A stretch of DNA of 64,000 bases from Ornithinibacillus salinisoli (GTDB lineage: Bacteria > Bacillota > Bacilli > Bacillales > Amphibacillaceae): assembly GCF_042682545.1 (NCBI RefSeq), contig NZ_JBHUHQ010000021.1; one strand, given 5' to 3'. The notes below the pieces were generated by a model. That model ran no database searches and had not been told where the DNA came from. It worked only from the letters and a program-made list of their open reading frames with translations. Below are positions 8,775 to 17,793 of the stretch, piece by piece. Numbering within the stretch: position 1 is the stretch's first letter; each line of letters opens with the position of its first letter. A program made the position numbers and the translations under genes.

Positions 8775-9587
8775 TTATTCTAATTCTTCTGGTTCTTGTG
8801 TTATATCAACACCAATCCATTCCTTTGAAAGCTCTGCAAGTTCTCCACTTTCTTTTAATTCTTGTAATGCTTCATTAATCGCTTCTAATAATACTTCATT
8901 TTCTTTCGCTACTGCTACCGCTTGTTCACTGACACCTAATTGTCCACGGTTTTCAATTTCCAATCCATTTTCTATTGCTGTTTGTCCGGTTATATCATCC
9001 GTAATTACAGCATCATGATGTCCAGACGCAAGCGATTGTAATGCAACTACGTCACTATCAACTTTCGGAATATTGTCGGTATATTCCTCTGCCATTTCTA
9101 CATAGGTAGAACCTCTTGATACCGAAATTTCTTTTCCATCTAAATCAGCTGCACTTTGGATATCACTATCTGCTCGAGTATATATAACTGGTCCAGAGTA
9201 ATAATATGGGTCAGAAAAGTCAACCTCTTCTAAACGTTCGTCTGTTATCGTATGACTAGCAACCGCAATGTCATAGCGACCTTGTTTAACACCTGTTACT
9301 ATTCCATCAAATTTAGCTTTCTCTTGAACCACTTCTAAACCTAACTTATCAGCAATTGCTTCTGCAACTGCGATATCATAACCAATCATTTCTGTACCTT
9401 CCATATAACTAAATGGTTTAAACTCACCTGATGCAGCAAATGTCAGTTTCCCATCTTCTACCAAATCAAATTTAGATCCATTATTGTCATTATCACCATT
9501 ACTCTCCTCAGATGAACCGTCTGTACCACAGGCAGCTAGTACAAATAGAATCATAGCGAAAAATAACGTAATTTTCAGTTTTCTCAT
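8775..9587 (-). CDS. Polar amino acid ABC transporter, substrate-binding lipoprotein
   Basis: Extracellular solute-binding protein of family 3 (SBP_bac_3), 270 residues. The N terminus is a lipoprotein signal with lipobox LAAC (lipid-modified C20) followed by an acidic, asparagine-rich linker. The mature domain contains GYDIAVAEAIADKLG and DPYYYSGPVIY, typical amino acid-binding segments. It is the first gene of the transporter operon and has its own promoter with an overlapping inverted repeat. The many acidic residues fit a halotolerant host. Confidence 0.93.
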   Translation of the reverse strand: MRKLKITLFFAMILFVLAACGTDGSSEESNGDNDNNGSKFDLVEDGKLTFAASGEFKPFSYMEGTEMIGYDIAVAEAIADKLGLEVVQEKAKFDGIVTGVKQGRYDIAVASHTITDERLEEVDFSDPYYYSGPVIYTRADSDIQSAADLDGKEISVSRGSTYVEMAEEYTDNIPKVDSDVVALQSLASGHHDAVITDDITGQTAIENGLEIENRGQLGVSEQAVAVAKENEVLLEAINEALQELKESGELAELSKEWIGVDITQEPEELE

Positions 9588-9668
9588 TTTGTGTAAACAT
9601 CCCTCTCCTAGTGTTTTTGCGAGTATGTATTAATGTGCAATAAACGAAATATTATTAACACTCGCACA

Positions 9669-9709
9669 GTTTCAATTTAATTATATCAACTATAAATTGA
9701 AACAACCAA
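9669..9709 (-). promoter_or_regulatory. Promoter of the amino acid transporter operon with overlapping inverted repeat
   Basis: On the minus strand TTGGTT (9704-9709) and a perfect TATAAT (9680-9685) are spaced by 18 bp. The arms GTTTCAATTTA (9669-9679) and its exact complement (9693-9703) flank and overlap the -10 region with a 13-bp spacer. This looks like a repressor operator; the regulator is not identifiable from the window. Confidence 0.55.
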
Positions 9710-9860
9710 TAGCATATTTTCTTATATACGTATATTCACATAGAAATCTCATTATTATAGGAATATAACTTATAGTACCTTATATATACTTTGTGATTCT
9801 GTTAATACCTTTCATATGCTATAAATTTTCTGAAAAAAGAGAAGTATTGTATATTAAAAA

Positions 9861-9893
9861 AACACTCCTACGATTTTCTAGTAGGAGTGTTTC
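9861..9893 (-). terminator. Terminator after ysxC
   Basis: ACACTCCTAC and GTAGGAGTGT form a 10-bp stem with a 9-nt loop, followed on the minus strand by a run of T residues. It lies just downstream of the ysxC stop codon at 9914. Confidence 0.88.
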
Positions 9894-9913
9894 GATGCGA
9901 AAAAGAATCAATA

Positions 9914-10495
9914 TTAAAGATATTGCTTCAGAATTCCCCATGCTTCATCTTTCCCTTCACCGGTTTCAGCAGAAAAAGGAAGTACAATATCGTCTTGCTC
10001 TACTTGTAATGTTTGGATCGTTCGTTTCAAATGTTTGGCACGCTTCCCTTTGGGGATTTTATCAAGCTTTGTTGCAACAACAATCACTGGTAAATCAAAA
10101 TGCTTTAGAAATTCATACATTTGTACATCATCATTTGTTGGCTCATGACGTATATCAGTAATTAATAAAACCGCTTTTAGGTTTTGTCTCGTTTGAAAAT
10201 ATTCTTCCATCATGACGCCCCATTTTTTTCGCTCTACCTTGGACACTTTAGCATATCCATACCCCGGGACATCCACGAAATAAAATGCGTCATTGATTCG
10301 ATAAAAATTCAATGTCTGCGTTTTTCCTGGTTTAGAGGAAGTTCTAGCAAGGTTTTTTCTGTTGATTAATTTGTTTACAAATGATGACTTTCCTACATTA
10401 GAACGACCAGCTAAAGCTATCTCTGGTAGCTGATCATTCGGATATTGTTTTTGACTTACTGCACTGATAACAATTTCCGCATTAGTTACTTTCAT
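9914..10495 (-). CDS. ysxC: Ribosome biogenesis GTP-binding protein YsxC/EngB
   Basis: Essential GTPase for late 50S subunit assembly. The 193 residues show G1 GRSNVGKSS, G2 region KPGKTQT, G3 DVPGYG and G4 ATKLDK. I place the start at ATG 10495 after GGAGGAGA; an upstream in-frame ATG at 10516 sits before that ribosome binding site and would add seven residues without counterpart in B. subtilis. The start overlaps the end of lon by 14 nt, matching the conserved lon-ysxC pair. Confidence 0.95.
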   Translation of the reverse strand: MKVTNAEIVISAVSQKQYPNDQLPEIALAGRSNVGKSSFVNKLINRKNLARTSSKPGKTQTLNFYRINDAFYFVDVPGYGYAKVSKVERKKWGVMMEEYFQTRQNLKAVLLITDIRHEPTNDDVQMYEFLKHFDLPVIVVATKLDKIPKGKRAKHLKRTIQTLQVEQDDIVLPFSAETGEGKDEAWGILKQYL

Positions 10496-12812
10496 GATTC
10501 TCCTCCACAAGTGCATGTTTTAATACTTGATCCAGATGATTTACCGGGATAAAAGTTAATTCACCACGTACACTTTTCGGTATATCATCTAAATCTTTTT
10601 TATTATCTTCTGGCATAATGATCGTTGAAATACCAGCACGATGAGCACTTAGTGATTTCTCTTTTAAACCACCGATAGGTAAAACTCGACCTCTTAAAGT
10701 TATCTCACCAGTCATACCAACTTCTTTTTTGACAGCTCGACCGGAGAGTGCAGAAACAAGCGCTGTAGCCATGGTTATACCAGCAGATGGACCATCTTTT
10801 GGTGTTGCTCCTTCTGGAACATGAATGTGAATATCAAATTTCTCGTGAAAATCTGGATCAATTTGTAGCTCATGTGCACGTGATCGTATATAGCTAAATG
10901 CAGCCTGAGCAGACTCACGCATAACTTCACCTAATTTTCCAGTAAGGGTAAGTTTCCCCTTACCAGGGTAGTGTGATACTTCTATCGATAGCGTATCACC
11001 ACCAGCAGCTGTGTACGCTAGGCCTGTAGCTGTCCCAACTTGATCTTCTTGTTCCATCTGACCATAGCGAAACATTGGTTTACCAAGCAAATCCTCCAGA
11101 CTATTTTCCGTAATAATGACTCTTTTCTTTTCTTCTGAGATAATTATTTTAGCTGCTTTTCTACACAGTTTTGCAATCTGACGTTCTAAACCGCGAACAC
11201 CAGCTTCACGAGTATACATTCGAATTAACTTTAATAAGGCATTATCTCTTATTTGTATATTACCTTTATTTAATCCATTTTCTTTTAATTGCTTTGTAAC
11301 CAAATGTTCTTTCGCAATATGAAGTTTTTCAACTTCTGTATAACCAGAGATTGAAATTAATTCCATTCGATCGAGCAATGGTCCTGGAATGTTATTGACA
11401 TAGTTAGCAGTTGCAATGAACAATACATTTGATAAATCATATGTCTCTTCAATAAAATGATCACTGAATGTGCTATTTTGTTCCGGGTCTAGTACTTCTA
11501 ACATTGCAGAAGATGGATCTCCACGAAAGTCATTAGACATTTTATCAATTTCATCTAATAAGAATACAGGGTTGACCGTCTTTGCTTTTTTCATCCCTTG
11601 TATAATTCTCCCTGGCATTGCACCAATATATGTTCTCCGATGACCTCGAATCTCAGCCTCATCACGTACCCCACCTAATGAAACTCGTACAAAATTACGA
11701 TTAATAGATGAGGCAATCGATTTGGCTAGGGATGTTTTCCCAACCCCTGGTGGTCCTACAAGACAAAGTATTGGCCCTTTAATGGATTGAGTTAACTTCT
11801 GAACAGCTAAATATTCTAAAACTCTTTCTTTTACCTTTTCTAAGCCATAATGATCTTTATCTAAAATTTTCTTTGCATGATTAATTTCAATTGTATCCTG
11901 GGTTTTTTCTGTCCACGGTAAGGATAAAAGCCATTCTAAATAATTTCGAATCACAGAACTTTCAGCAGAGTTTTGTGGAACCGTTTCATAACGATTTAAT
12001 TCTTTCATCGCTACTTCCATTACTCGATCTAGCATATCTGATTTTTCGAGTTTCTCTCTTAGTTGACTTACCTCTCCAGTTTTTCCGTCTTTTTCTCCAA
12101 GCTCTTTTTGAATTGCCTTTAATTGCTCACGTAGGTAATATTCTTTTTGGGTCTTTTCCATTGAGTTCTTAACACGTTGGCCGATTTTCTTTTCTAGGTC
12201 CAATACTTTTTGTTCATTAGATATTAATTTCATTAAATGCTGTAATCGTTTTTGAACATTGACAATTTCAAGTAATTGCTGCTTATCTTTGATCTTTAAA
12301 GACAAATGCGATGTAATTATATCAGCAAATCTCCCTGGCTCGTCTATGTCACTTACAGTAGCTAACGTTTCCTGTGTGATTTTTTTGGAGATTTTAATAT
12401 ATTGTTCAAATTGTCCGAATAAAGAACGCATTAAAGCTTCTTCCTCCGTTTGATCTCCTGTATACTCTTCCAGTTTATTAATTTCAACAATAAATTCATT
12501 CTCTTCTTCAATAAAACGTATAATTTCAGCTCTATATAAACCTTCCACAAGTACACGAACAGTCCCGTTAGGAAGTTTTAGCATTTGTTTCACCTTTGCT
12601 AACGTTCCGATTTGATATATTTCGTTAGGTTTTGGATCATCCAAACTAACTTTTTTTTGTGCAGCTAAAAAAATAGTTTGATCATCCATCATTGCTTTTT
12701 CTAATGCTGCAACAGATTTATCTCTGCCAACATCGAGATGAAGGACCATCGACGGGAATACCAAAAGACCACGTAACGGTAGGAGGGGAAGTTGTTTATA
12801 CTCATTAGTCAT
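10482..12812 (-). CDS. lon: ATP-dependent protease La (LonA)
   Basis: Cytosolic AAA+ serine protease that degrades damaged and regulatory proteins. The 776-residue protein has the N-terminal substrate domain, a coiled-coil middle, Walker A GPPGVGKTS, Walker B FLLDEIDKM, and the C-terminal protease domain with the catalytic serine in PKDGPSAGITM and a lysine in GLKEKSLSAHRAG. The start is ATG 12812 behind GGAGGT; the TTG further upstream is part of that ribosome binding site. Full length is consistent with Bacillus LonA. No CtsR operator was noticed upstream. Confidence 0.97.
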   Translation of the reverse strand: MTNEYKQLPLLPLRGLLVFPSMVLHLDVGRDKSVAALEKAMMDDQTIFLAAQKKVSLDDPKPNEIYQIGTLAKVKQMLKLPNGTVRVLVEGLYRAEIIRFIEEENEFIVEINKLEEYTGDQTEEEALMRSLFGQFEQYIKISKKITQETLATVSDIDEPGRFADIITSHLSLKIKDKQQLLEIVNVQKRLQHLMKLISNEQKVLDLEKKIGQRVKNSMEKTQKEYYLREQLKAIQKELGEKDGKTGEVSQLREKLEKSDMLDRVMEVAMKELNRYETVPQNSAESSVIRNYLEWLLSLPWTEKTQDTIEINHAKKILDKDHYGLEKVKERVLEYLAVQKLTQSIKGPILCLVGPPGVGKTSLAKSIASSINRNFVRVSLGGVRDEAEIRGHRRTYIGAMPGRIIQGMKKAKTVNPVFLLDEIDKMSNDFRGDPSSAMLEVLDPEQNSTFSDHFIEETYDLSNVLFIATANYVNNIPGPLLDRMELISISGYTEVEKLHIAKEHLVTKQLKENGLNKGNIQIRDNALLKLIRMYTREAGVRGLERQIAKLCRKAAKIIISEEKKRVIITENSLEDLLGKPMFRYGQMEQEDQVGTATGLAYTAAGGDTLSIEVSHYPGKGKLTLTGKLGEVMRESAQAAFSYIRSRAHELQIDPDFHEKFDIHIHVPEGATPKDGPSAGITMATALVSALSGRAVKKEVGMTGEITLRGRVLPIGGLKEKSLSAHRAGISTIIMPEDNKKDLDDIPKSVRGELTFIPVNHLDQVLKHALVEENHESN

Positions 12813-12974
12813 ATTATGTACCTCCAAATAGTTAAAAGATTAAAATGTAATTATCTTATGTCATTATATTTTCTTTAAAGTTTATTAAATAATTGCCTAC
12901 TTGTAAAACTTTTAAAATCATTTATGTAATAATATTGTTCCCTTTCCATTAATGATCATCCAAAATATACAGGA

Positions 12975-13066
12975 TAAAAATAATGAGACTGACCTAGCAA
13001 CAAGAATGCCCTTTTTCAATGACCAAAGGACCTATTAGCTAAGTCAGTCTCATTTCTATTTGAGCT
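12975..13066 (-). terminator. Long hairpin terminator after clpX
   Basis: AATGAGACTGACCTAG and a near-complementary CTAAGTCAGTCTCATT lie about 50 nt apart and enclose a second small hairpin (CCTTT...AAAGG). On the minus strand a TTATTTTTAT tract follows. It sits directly after the clpX stop, so it is best read as the clpX terminator. Confidence 0.75.
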
Positions 13067-13073
13067 CTAAGGA

Positions 13074-14351
13074 TTACGCACTTTCTCGTGGTAAGGTTTC
13101 ATTACCTTCTTTAATCGTACCATCGGTAAAGATAAGTTTCGGACTACCATTTTCATTTACTAAAGTATCTTTTGTAATGACACATTTTTCAATATCTTCA
13201 CGTGATGGTAATTCAAACATGACATCCAACATGATGCTCTCAATGATAGAACGTAGACCACGTGCACCAGTTTTACGTTCAATTGCTTTTTTAGCAATTT
13301 CAACGAGTGCATCATCTTCAAACTCTAGTTCAACATCATCCATTTGGAATAATTTCACATATTGTTTCACTAGGGCATTTTTAGGTTTAGTCAATATTTC
13401 AACTAACGCTTCTTCATCTAATGGCTCTAAGCTCCCGATTACAGGAAGTCTTCCAATAAACTCAGGAATTAATCCATAACGTAAAAGATCTTCTGGCAAT
13501 ACTTTAGATAGTAATTTGCCTTTTTCTAGGTCTTCTTGTTTCTCATTAGAGCCGAAACCAATTACTTTTTTACCAAGACGGCGTTTGATCACTTGATCAA
13601 TACCATCAAAAGCCCCACCACAAATAAATAATATATTTGTTGTATCAATTTGTATAAATTCTTGATGCGGGTGTTTCCGGCCACCTTGTGGGGGCACACT
13701 TGCTACGGTACCTTCAAGGATTTTTAATAATGCTTGTTGGACACCTTCTCCGGATACATCCCTAGTAATTGATGGATTTTCAGATTTACGTGCTACCTTA
13801 TCAATCTCATCAATATAAATAATTCCTTTTTCAGCCTTTTCTACATCGTAATCTGCTGATTGAATAAGCTTTAAAAGAATATTTTCTACGTCTTCACCAA
13901 CATATCCTGCTTCCGTTAGTGAAGTAGCATCAGCCATTGCAAATGGTACATTTAAAATTCTTGCAAGTGTCTGTGCTAGTAACGTTTTACCACTACCAGT
14001 AGGTCCAATCATAGCGATATTACTTTTTGACAATTCAACATCGTCTGTACTCTTCGTTGAATTAATTCGCTTATAATGATTATAAACTGCAACAGACAAA
14101 TTCTTTTTTGCTTTTTCTTGTCCAATGACATAATCATTTAAAATTTCACAGATTTCTTTTGGCTTCGGAATTTCTTTATTTTCTGTTTCTTCTTCTGTCC
14201 CAAGTTCCTCTTCTACAATCTCTGTACAAAGATCTATACACTCGTCACATATATAAACGCCAGGGCCAGCAACTAGTTTACGCACTTGTTCTTGGCTTTT
14301 ACCACAAAAGGAACACTTCAATTGCCCTTTTTCTTCATTAAATTTAAACAT
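13074..14351 (-). CDS. clpX: ATP-dependent Clp protease ATP-binding subunit ClpX
   Basis: AAA+ unfoldase that feeds substrates to ClpP. The 425-residue protein starts with a C4 zinc-binding domain (C13, C16, C35, C38), followed by Walker A GPTGSGKT, Walker B IIYIDEIDK, the ClpP-contacting loop KKVIGFGS and the sensor-2 motif GARGLRSI. Length and domain order are standard. It stands alone between tig and lon, with terminators on both sides, as in B. subtilis. Confidence 0.97.
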   Translation of the reverse strand: MFKFNEEKGQLKCSFCGKSQEQVRKLVAGPGVYICDECIDLCTEIVEEELGTEEETENKEIPKPKEICEILNDYVIGQEKAKKNLSVAVYNHYKRINSTKSTDDVELSKSNIAMIGPTGSGKTLLAQTLARILNVPFAMADATSLTEAGYVGEDVENILLKLIQSADYDVEKAEKGIIYIDEIDKVARKSENPSITRDVSGEGVQQALLKILEGTVASVPPQGGRKHPHQEFIQIDTTNILFICGGAFDGIDQVIKRRLGKKVIGFGSNEKQEDLEKGKLLSKVLPEDLLRYGLIPEFIGRLPVIGSLEPLDEEALVEILTKPKNALVKQYVKLFQMDDVELEFEDDALVEIAKKAIERKTGARGLRSIIESIMLDVMFELPSREDIEKCVITKDTLVNENGSPKLIFTDGTIKEGNETLPRESA

Positions 14352-14737
14352 TACATTTCACCCCTAAAAGTTTGAATCTACTTCTAAGCAATACGATTTG
14401 TGTTTCAACTGTCATTGTTATCATATCAGATCAAATTTAGAAAACAAAACAATATACTCTTTTGATTTTCTTGATGTTGTCTATAGGGCGATACGGAGAC
14501 AGAGTAAGCCTTTTATTTTCTCTTACAGCATTTAATGTAGTATATGATACAACCTATGCTATAAATGATTTTTTTGTTGACCATTTCGCATTTCCACTAA
14601 TAAAAGAAGTTTCCCTTTATCGTATGAAAGGACAAGTAAAATAGTCCAACATCACGCAAAAATTTTCTTATATAGTGTAAAACAAGGTGCGACAATCCGC
14701 ACCTTGTTTTATTCATTATGTTATACTAAACGAATTT
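14352..14737. other. Intergenic stretch between clpX and tig
   Basis: About 385 bp without a supported gene. It holds the clpX upstream region and, at 14682-14712, the tig terminator. A 60-codon plus-strand reading frame at 14462-14644 lacks a ribosome binding site and recognisable homology, so I do not call it. No CtsR or CIRCE operator is visible. Confidence 0.6.
14682..14712. terminator. Terminator after tig
   Basis: AAACAAGGTGCG and CGCACCTTGTTT form a 12-bp stem around a short loop, with T-rich sequence on both sides. It serves tig on the minus strand, whose stop is at 14738. Confidence 0.85.
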
Positions 14738-16024
14738 TTAAACTGTTTTGCTGTTTTCAACAAGAAAATCAATAGCTTTTCTATATTTCAAGTCCTCTTT
14801 AATTGCATCTGCATTGCCACCAAGCATTTGTTTTAGCTGATCAACATCTGTTCCATACATAGATGCCATATTTTCTAACTCTGCTTGAACATCTTCATCT
14901 GAAGCTTCTAATTTCTCAGCATTTGAAATTGCTTCTAACGTTAGATTAGTCTTGACGCGCTTACTAGCATCTTCTTTCATTTGCTCTTTTAATGCAGCTT
15001 CGTCTTGGCCAGAGAACTGGAAGTACATTTCCATCGTCATACCTTGCATTTGCAAGCGTTGTTCAAATTCTTTTACCATACGTTCTAACTCTGTCTCAAC
15101 CATTGCTTCTGGAATGTCAACGCTGGCATTATCTGAAGCTTTTTCAATTAACGTTTCACGCTTTTGATTATCTGCATCTTGACTCTTTTGAGATTCAAGT
15201 TCTTCTTTTTTCTTATTTTTTAATTCTTCAAGTGATTCTACTTCTTCGTCTACATCTTTAGCAAATTCATCGTCTAACTCTGGTAATTCTTTTGTTTTAA
15301 TTTCATGAACTTTAACTTTGAATGTAGCTTTTTTACCAGCTAATTCTTCAGCATGGTAATCATCAGGGAAAGTTACTTCAATTTCCGTATCTTCTCCTGC
15401 TTCTTTTCCAATTAATTTCTCTTCAAAACCTGGAATGAATTGACCTGATCCGATTTCTAATGAATGATTTTCGCCTTTACCACCATCAAATGCTTCACCA
15501 TCTAAGAAACCTTCAAAATCCATTACCACTGTGTCACCATTTTCAACTTTGCCTTCTTCTTTTACAATTAGCTCGGCATGGCGCTCTCTAAGTTGTTCTA
15601 ATTCATTTTGGACATCTTCGTCTGTAACTGTTGTATCTTGCTCTTCAACTTCAAGACCTTTATAGTCACCTAAAGTTACTTCAGGTTTCACAGTTACTTT
15701 AGCTGTAAATACAACATTCTTACCTTTTTCAATTTCTTCAATATCAATTGAAGGTTGATCAATAGGTTCAATTCCCGATTCTTCAATAGCTTTCATATAA
15801 GCATCAGGTAAAACAATATCTACTGCATCTTGATATAATGATTCTACACCAAAACGTTTTTCAAACATGCTACGAGGAATTTTCCCCTTACGAAATCCTG
15901 GAATTTGAACTGTTTTTACTACTTTTTTAAAAGCTTTATCTAAAGCAGTATCAAAATCCTCTGCGGATACTTCAAATGTTAGAACACCTTCATTACCTTC
16001 TTGTTTTTCCCATTTTGTTGACAT
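14738..16024 (-). CDS. tig: Trigger factor (ribosome-associated chaperone, PPIase)
   Basis: Ribosome-bound chaperone that shields nascent chains. The N-terminal ribosome-binding domain carries the signature FRKGKIPRSMFEKRFG (near residues 44-59); a central FKBP-type PPIase domain spans roughly residues 150-250, and the rest is the helical C-terminal cradle. At 428 residues it matches Bacillus Tig. The protein is very rich in Glu and Asp, in line with a salt-tolerant host. It is monocistronic. Confidence 0.97.
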   Translation of the reverse strand: MSTKWEKQEGNEGVLTFEVSAEDFDTALDKAFKKVVKTVQIPGFRKGKIPRSMFEKRFGVESLYQDAVDIVLPDAYMKAIEESGIEPIDQPSIDIEEIEKGKNVVFTAKVTVKPEVTLGDYKGLEVEEQDTTVTDEDVQNELEQLRERHAELIVKEEGKVENGDTVVMDFEGFLDGEAFDGGKGENHSLEIGSGQFIPGFEEKLIGKEAGEDTEIEVTFPDDYHAEELAGKKATFKVKVHEIKTKELPELDDEFAKDVDEEVESLEELKNKKKEELESQKSQDADNQKRETLIEKASDNASVDIPEAMVETELERMVKEFEQRLQMQGMTMEMYFQFSGQDEAALKEQMKEDASKRVKTNLTLEAISNAEKLEASDEDVQAELENMASMYGTDVDQLKQMLGGNADAIKEDLKYRKAIDFLVENSKTV

Positions 16025-16204
16025 TTAATTCCCTCCAAAATCTATTATTTCCATTGATTCGTTCTATCAATTAAAATTGTTATTCGCTTTCCATAACGAT
16101 ATCACTTGATTATATGTATGGAAGCTAGTTGAATCTCAAATTTACAACCACCTAATTATAACATAATTATGATGCCTTTCAAGCAATTACAGCCATAAGA
16201 TTAT

Positions 16205-17185
16205 TCAGTCCTCTATTATACTTAAGTAAAGTTTTTCACACGTTTGTATTTCATGTAGATAACGTATTTGGTTATCCGTAAGTTCTTCCCTTGTTTTCTT
16301 ATGTATATTCAATAATTCCTCACCTAAAAATCGAAGAGCAACTGCTATATCAGCTACTTGATCGCTTGTTGGCAATAATGGATATCTAACATAAGCATAG
16401 CGATCTAGTAATTGAATTAGTAGGTGAAATAGTGTCGGATTTTTTTGCTCCAATTCGTTAATAAGTAACAATGTTTGCTTAACGGTAGTATGTGATCTAA
16501 TACCGGTGACATCTGTAGGTTTCAAATGGAGCTGAAGTCCTAATTTTTGAACATCCACTAACTCAGAAACTTCTTTATCTTGTAGCCATAGAAAAATAGT
16601 TGTTTTAATAACTGGATGAATATGTTCTGATTTTAAGTAATTTACAACATTCTTATCTGGGGATGCTTTTAGATCTCGTAAACTTTCAACTATGTGCCAC
16701 TGTCTCGAATAATCCTCATTCTCTATTGCTTCTTGTAATTCCTTTATGTAAGCTATTGCTTCTTCATTATTAGCATCTTTGATCATTTTTGAACTGACAT
16801 CATATAATTGCTGAAATTGCTCGCGGATTATAAATGGTACGTCTGGTGACTCAAGTTCATAATCAACTTGATCCATTAATTCGTTGTATTGATTCGTTTG
16901 AAATAGAATCGTTAAATATATATGTACATAATGATAATAATCCTCATCTTTTAGGCTCATTGCTTCTTCACATAAGTCTTTCGCTTCATCATGCCTACCT
17001 AGTTCCATTAGACAAATCAATTTACCTATGATAATTTCATGACTATATATTTGATAATTTAGAAGCTCATTTAACTTTGATAATGCCTCTTCATACCTTT
17101 TTTGTTTTAAAGCTTCTAAGCTCTCCTCTTCTAATATCGTTCTCCATTTCGGAAATAGGATAACTTTTTCATTTTCACCCTCCAT
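16205..17185 (-). CDS. ysoA: Tetratricopeptide-repeat protein, YsoA-like
   Basis: A 326-residue protein with helix-turn-helix repeats near residues 18-120 (EALKQKRYEEALSKLNELL, IGKLICLMELGRHDEAKDL), a TPR-type protein-interaction scaffold. No catalytic motif or membrane segment is seen. Position upstream of tig matches ysoA of B. subtilis, whose function is unknown. The ATG lies behind GGAGGGAATAT. The C-terminal half is an alpha-helical region without a recognised domain. Confidence 0.8.
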   Translation of the reverse strand: MEGENEKVILFPKWRTILEEESLEALKQKRYEEALSKLNELLNYQIYSHEIIIGKLICLMELGRHDEAKDLCEEAMSLKDEDYYHYVHIYLTILFQTNQYNELMDQVDYELESPDVPFIIREQFQQLYDVSSKMIKDANNEEAIAYIKELQEAIENEDYSRQWHIVESLRDLKASPDKNVVNYLKSEHIHPVIKTTIFLWLQDKEVSELVDVQKLGLQLHLKPTDVTGIRSHTTVKQTLLLINELEQKNPTLFHLLIQLLDRYAYVRYPLLPTSDQVADIAVALRFLGEELLNIHKKTREELTDNQIRYLHEIQTCEKLYLSIIED

Positions 17186-17287
17186 ATATTCCCTCCTTTA
17201 CACAAGTTTCAGGTTACTTAATAGTATATATACATTCCCATTAAAATAAAAATTAAACGGGACATTCCATTGTCAACCCAACTAAAA

Positions 17288-17320
17288 AAGAAGAAACCTA
17301 TAAAAACATAGGTTTCTTTT
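17288..17320 (-). terminator. Terminator after the tRNA pair
   Basis: AAGAAACCTAT and ATAGGTTTCTT form an 11-bp stem with a 6-nt loop. On the minus strand it is followed by CTTTTTTAG. It lies directly downstream of tRNA-Arg. Confidence 0.88.
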
Positions 17321-17324
17321 ATAG

Positions 17325-17398
17325 CGTCCCAGGAGAGATTCGAACTCCCGACCCACAGCTTAGAAGGCTGTTGCTCTATCCTGCTGAGCTACTGGGAC
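17325..17398 (-). tRNA. tRNA-Arg (anticodon TCT)
   Basis: The minus strand folds as a complete cloverleaf: acceptor GTCCCAG/CTGGGAC, D-arm AGCTCAGCAGGATAGAGC, anticodon loop CTTCTAA, and T-arm GGGAGTTCGAATCTCTC. The anticodon TCT reads AGA codons. The discriminator is G and CCA is not encoded. It lies 9 bp downstream of tRNA-Gly in the same transcript. Confidence 0.97.
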
Positions 17399-17407
17399 AT
17401 ATATGTA

Positions 17408-17481
17408 TGGAGCGGGTGAAGGGAATTGAACCCTCGACATCAGCTTGGAAGGCTGAGGTTTTACCACTAAACTACACCCGC
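17408..17481 (-). tRNA. tRNA-Gly (anticodon TCC)
   Basis: Acceptor GCGGGTG/CACCCGC, D-arm AGTTTAGTGGTAAAACC, anticodon loop CTTCCAA and T-arm GAGGGTTCAATTCCCTTC are all present on the minus strand, and CCA is encoded. Anticodon TCC reads GGA/GGG. It is the first of a two-tRNA unit with tRNA-Arg. Confidence 0.97.
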
Positions 17482-17603
17482 ATCTAAATATATTAATATT
17501 TTAAAATAGCTTACGCTTATTGATTGGACAAGCTATGCCCCTACATCTGCAAGATTATTCATGGATGTTAGGTGCTTCGGGGCAACTCGTAGATTACTCG
17601 GTG

Positions 17604-17668
17604 GAAGTTTTGCTCGTAACTACACCCGCATCTAGGTATAAATAATATTTAAATTAGCTTATAATTCA
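17604..17668 (-). pseudogene. Decayed 5' fragment of tRNA-Gly with flank
   Basis: 17618-17634 is identical for 17 nt to 17470-17486, which includes the 5' acceptor strand of tRNA-Gly. The match continues weakly through the D-arm and about 30 bp of upstream flank. No anticodon or T-arm is present. It appears to be the remnant of a duplicated tRNA-Gly or of an insertion that copied the tRNA end. Confidence 0.7.
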
Positions 17669-17793
17669 TTTTTGGTCACAAGATTTATTATATGGACTAT
17701 GTATTTCATTGTCAACTGTTAAAATTTATAAATATAAGAGAAACACTTCTCCCTGTGATTTAATTTTCTCAAGGAAAAGCATTTCTGAATTGG

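Larger units (their letters stand above)
17186..17793. other. tRNA-bearing intergenic region
   Basis: This 608-bp stretch holds a terminator, tRNA-Arg, tRNA-Gly, an imperfect hairpin near 17534-17584 and a decayed copy of the tRNA-Gly 5' region near 17604-17668. No protein gene is supported. B. subtilis has the ilv-leu operon between this neighbourhood and ysoA (from memory); nothing like it is present here. Confidence 0.7.

Noticed and set aside
12813..13073. CtsR or CIRCE operator near lon and clpX
   Set aside because: I looked for the direct-repeat CtsR heptads and the CIRCE inverted repeat and saw neither.
14462..14644. 60-codon plus-strand frame between clpX and tig
   Set aside because: There is no ribosome binding site, promoter or recognisable family, and it faces both neighbours.
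17482..17793. Phage or island attachment site at tRNA-Gly
   Set aside because: The duplicated segment is the tRNA 5' end, not the 3' end, and no integrase or mobile gene lies nearby.
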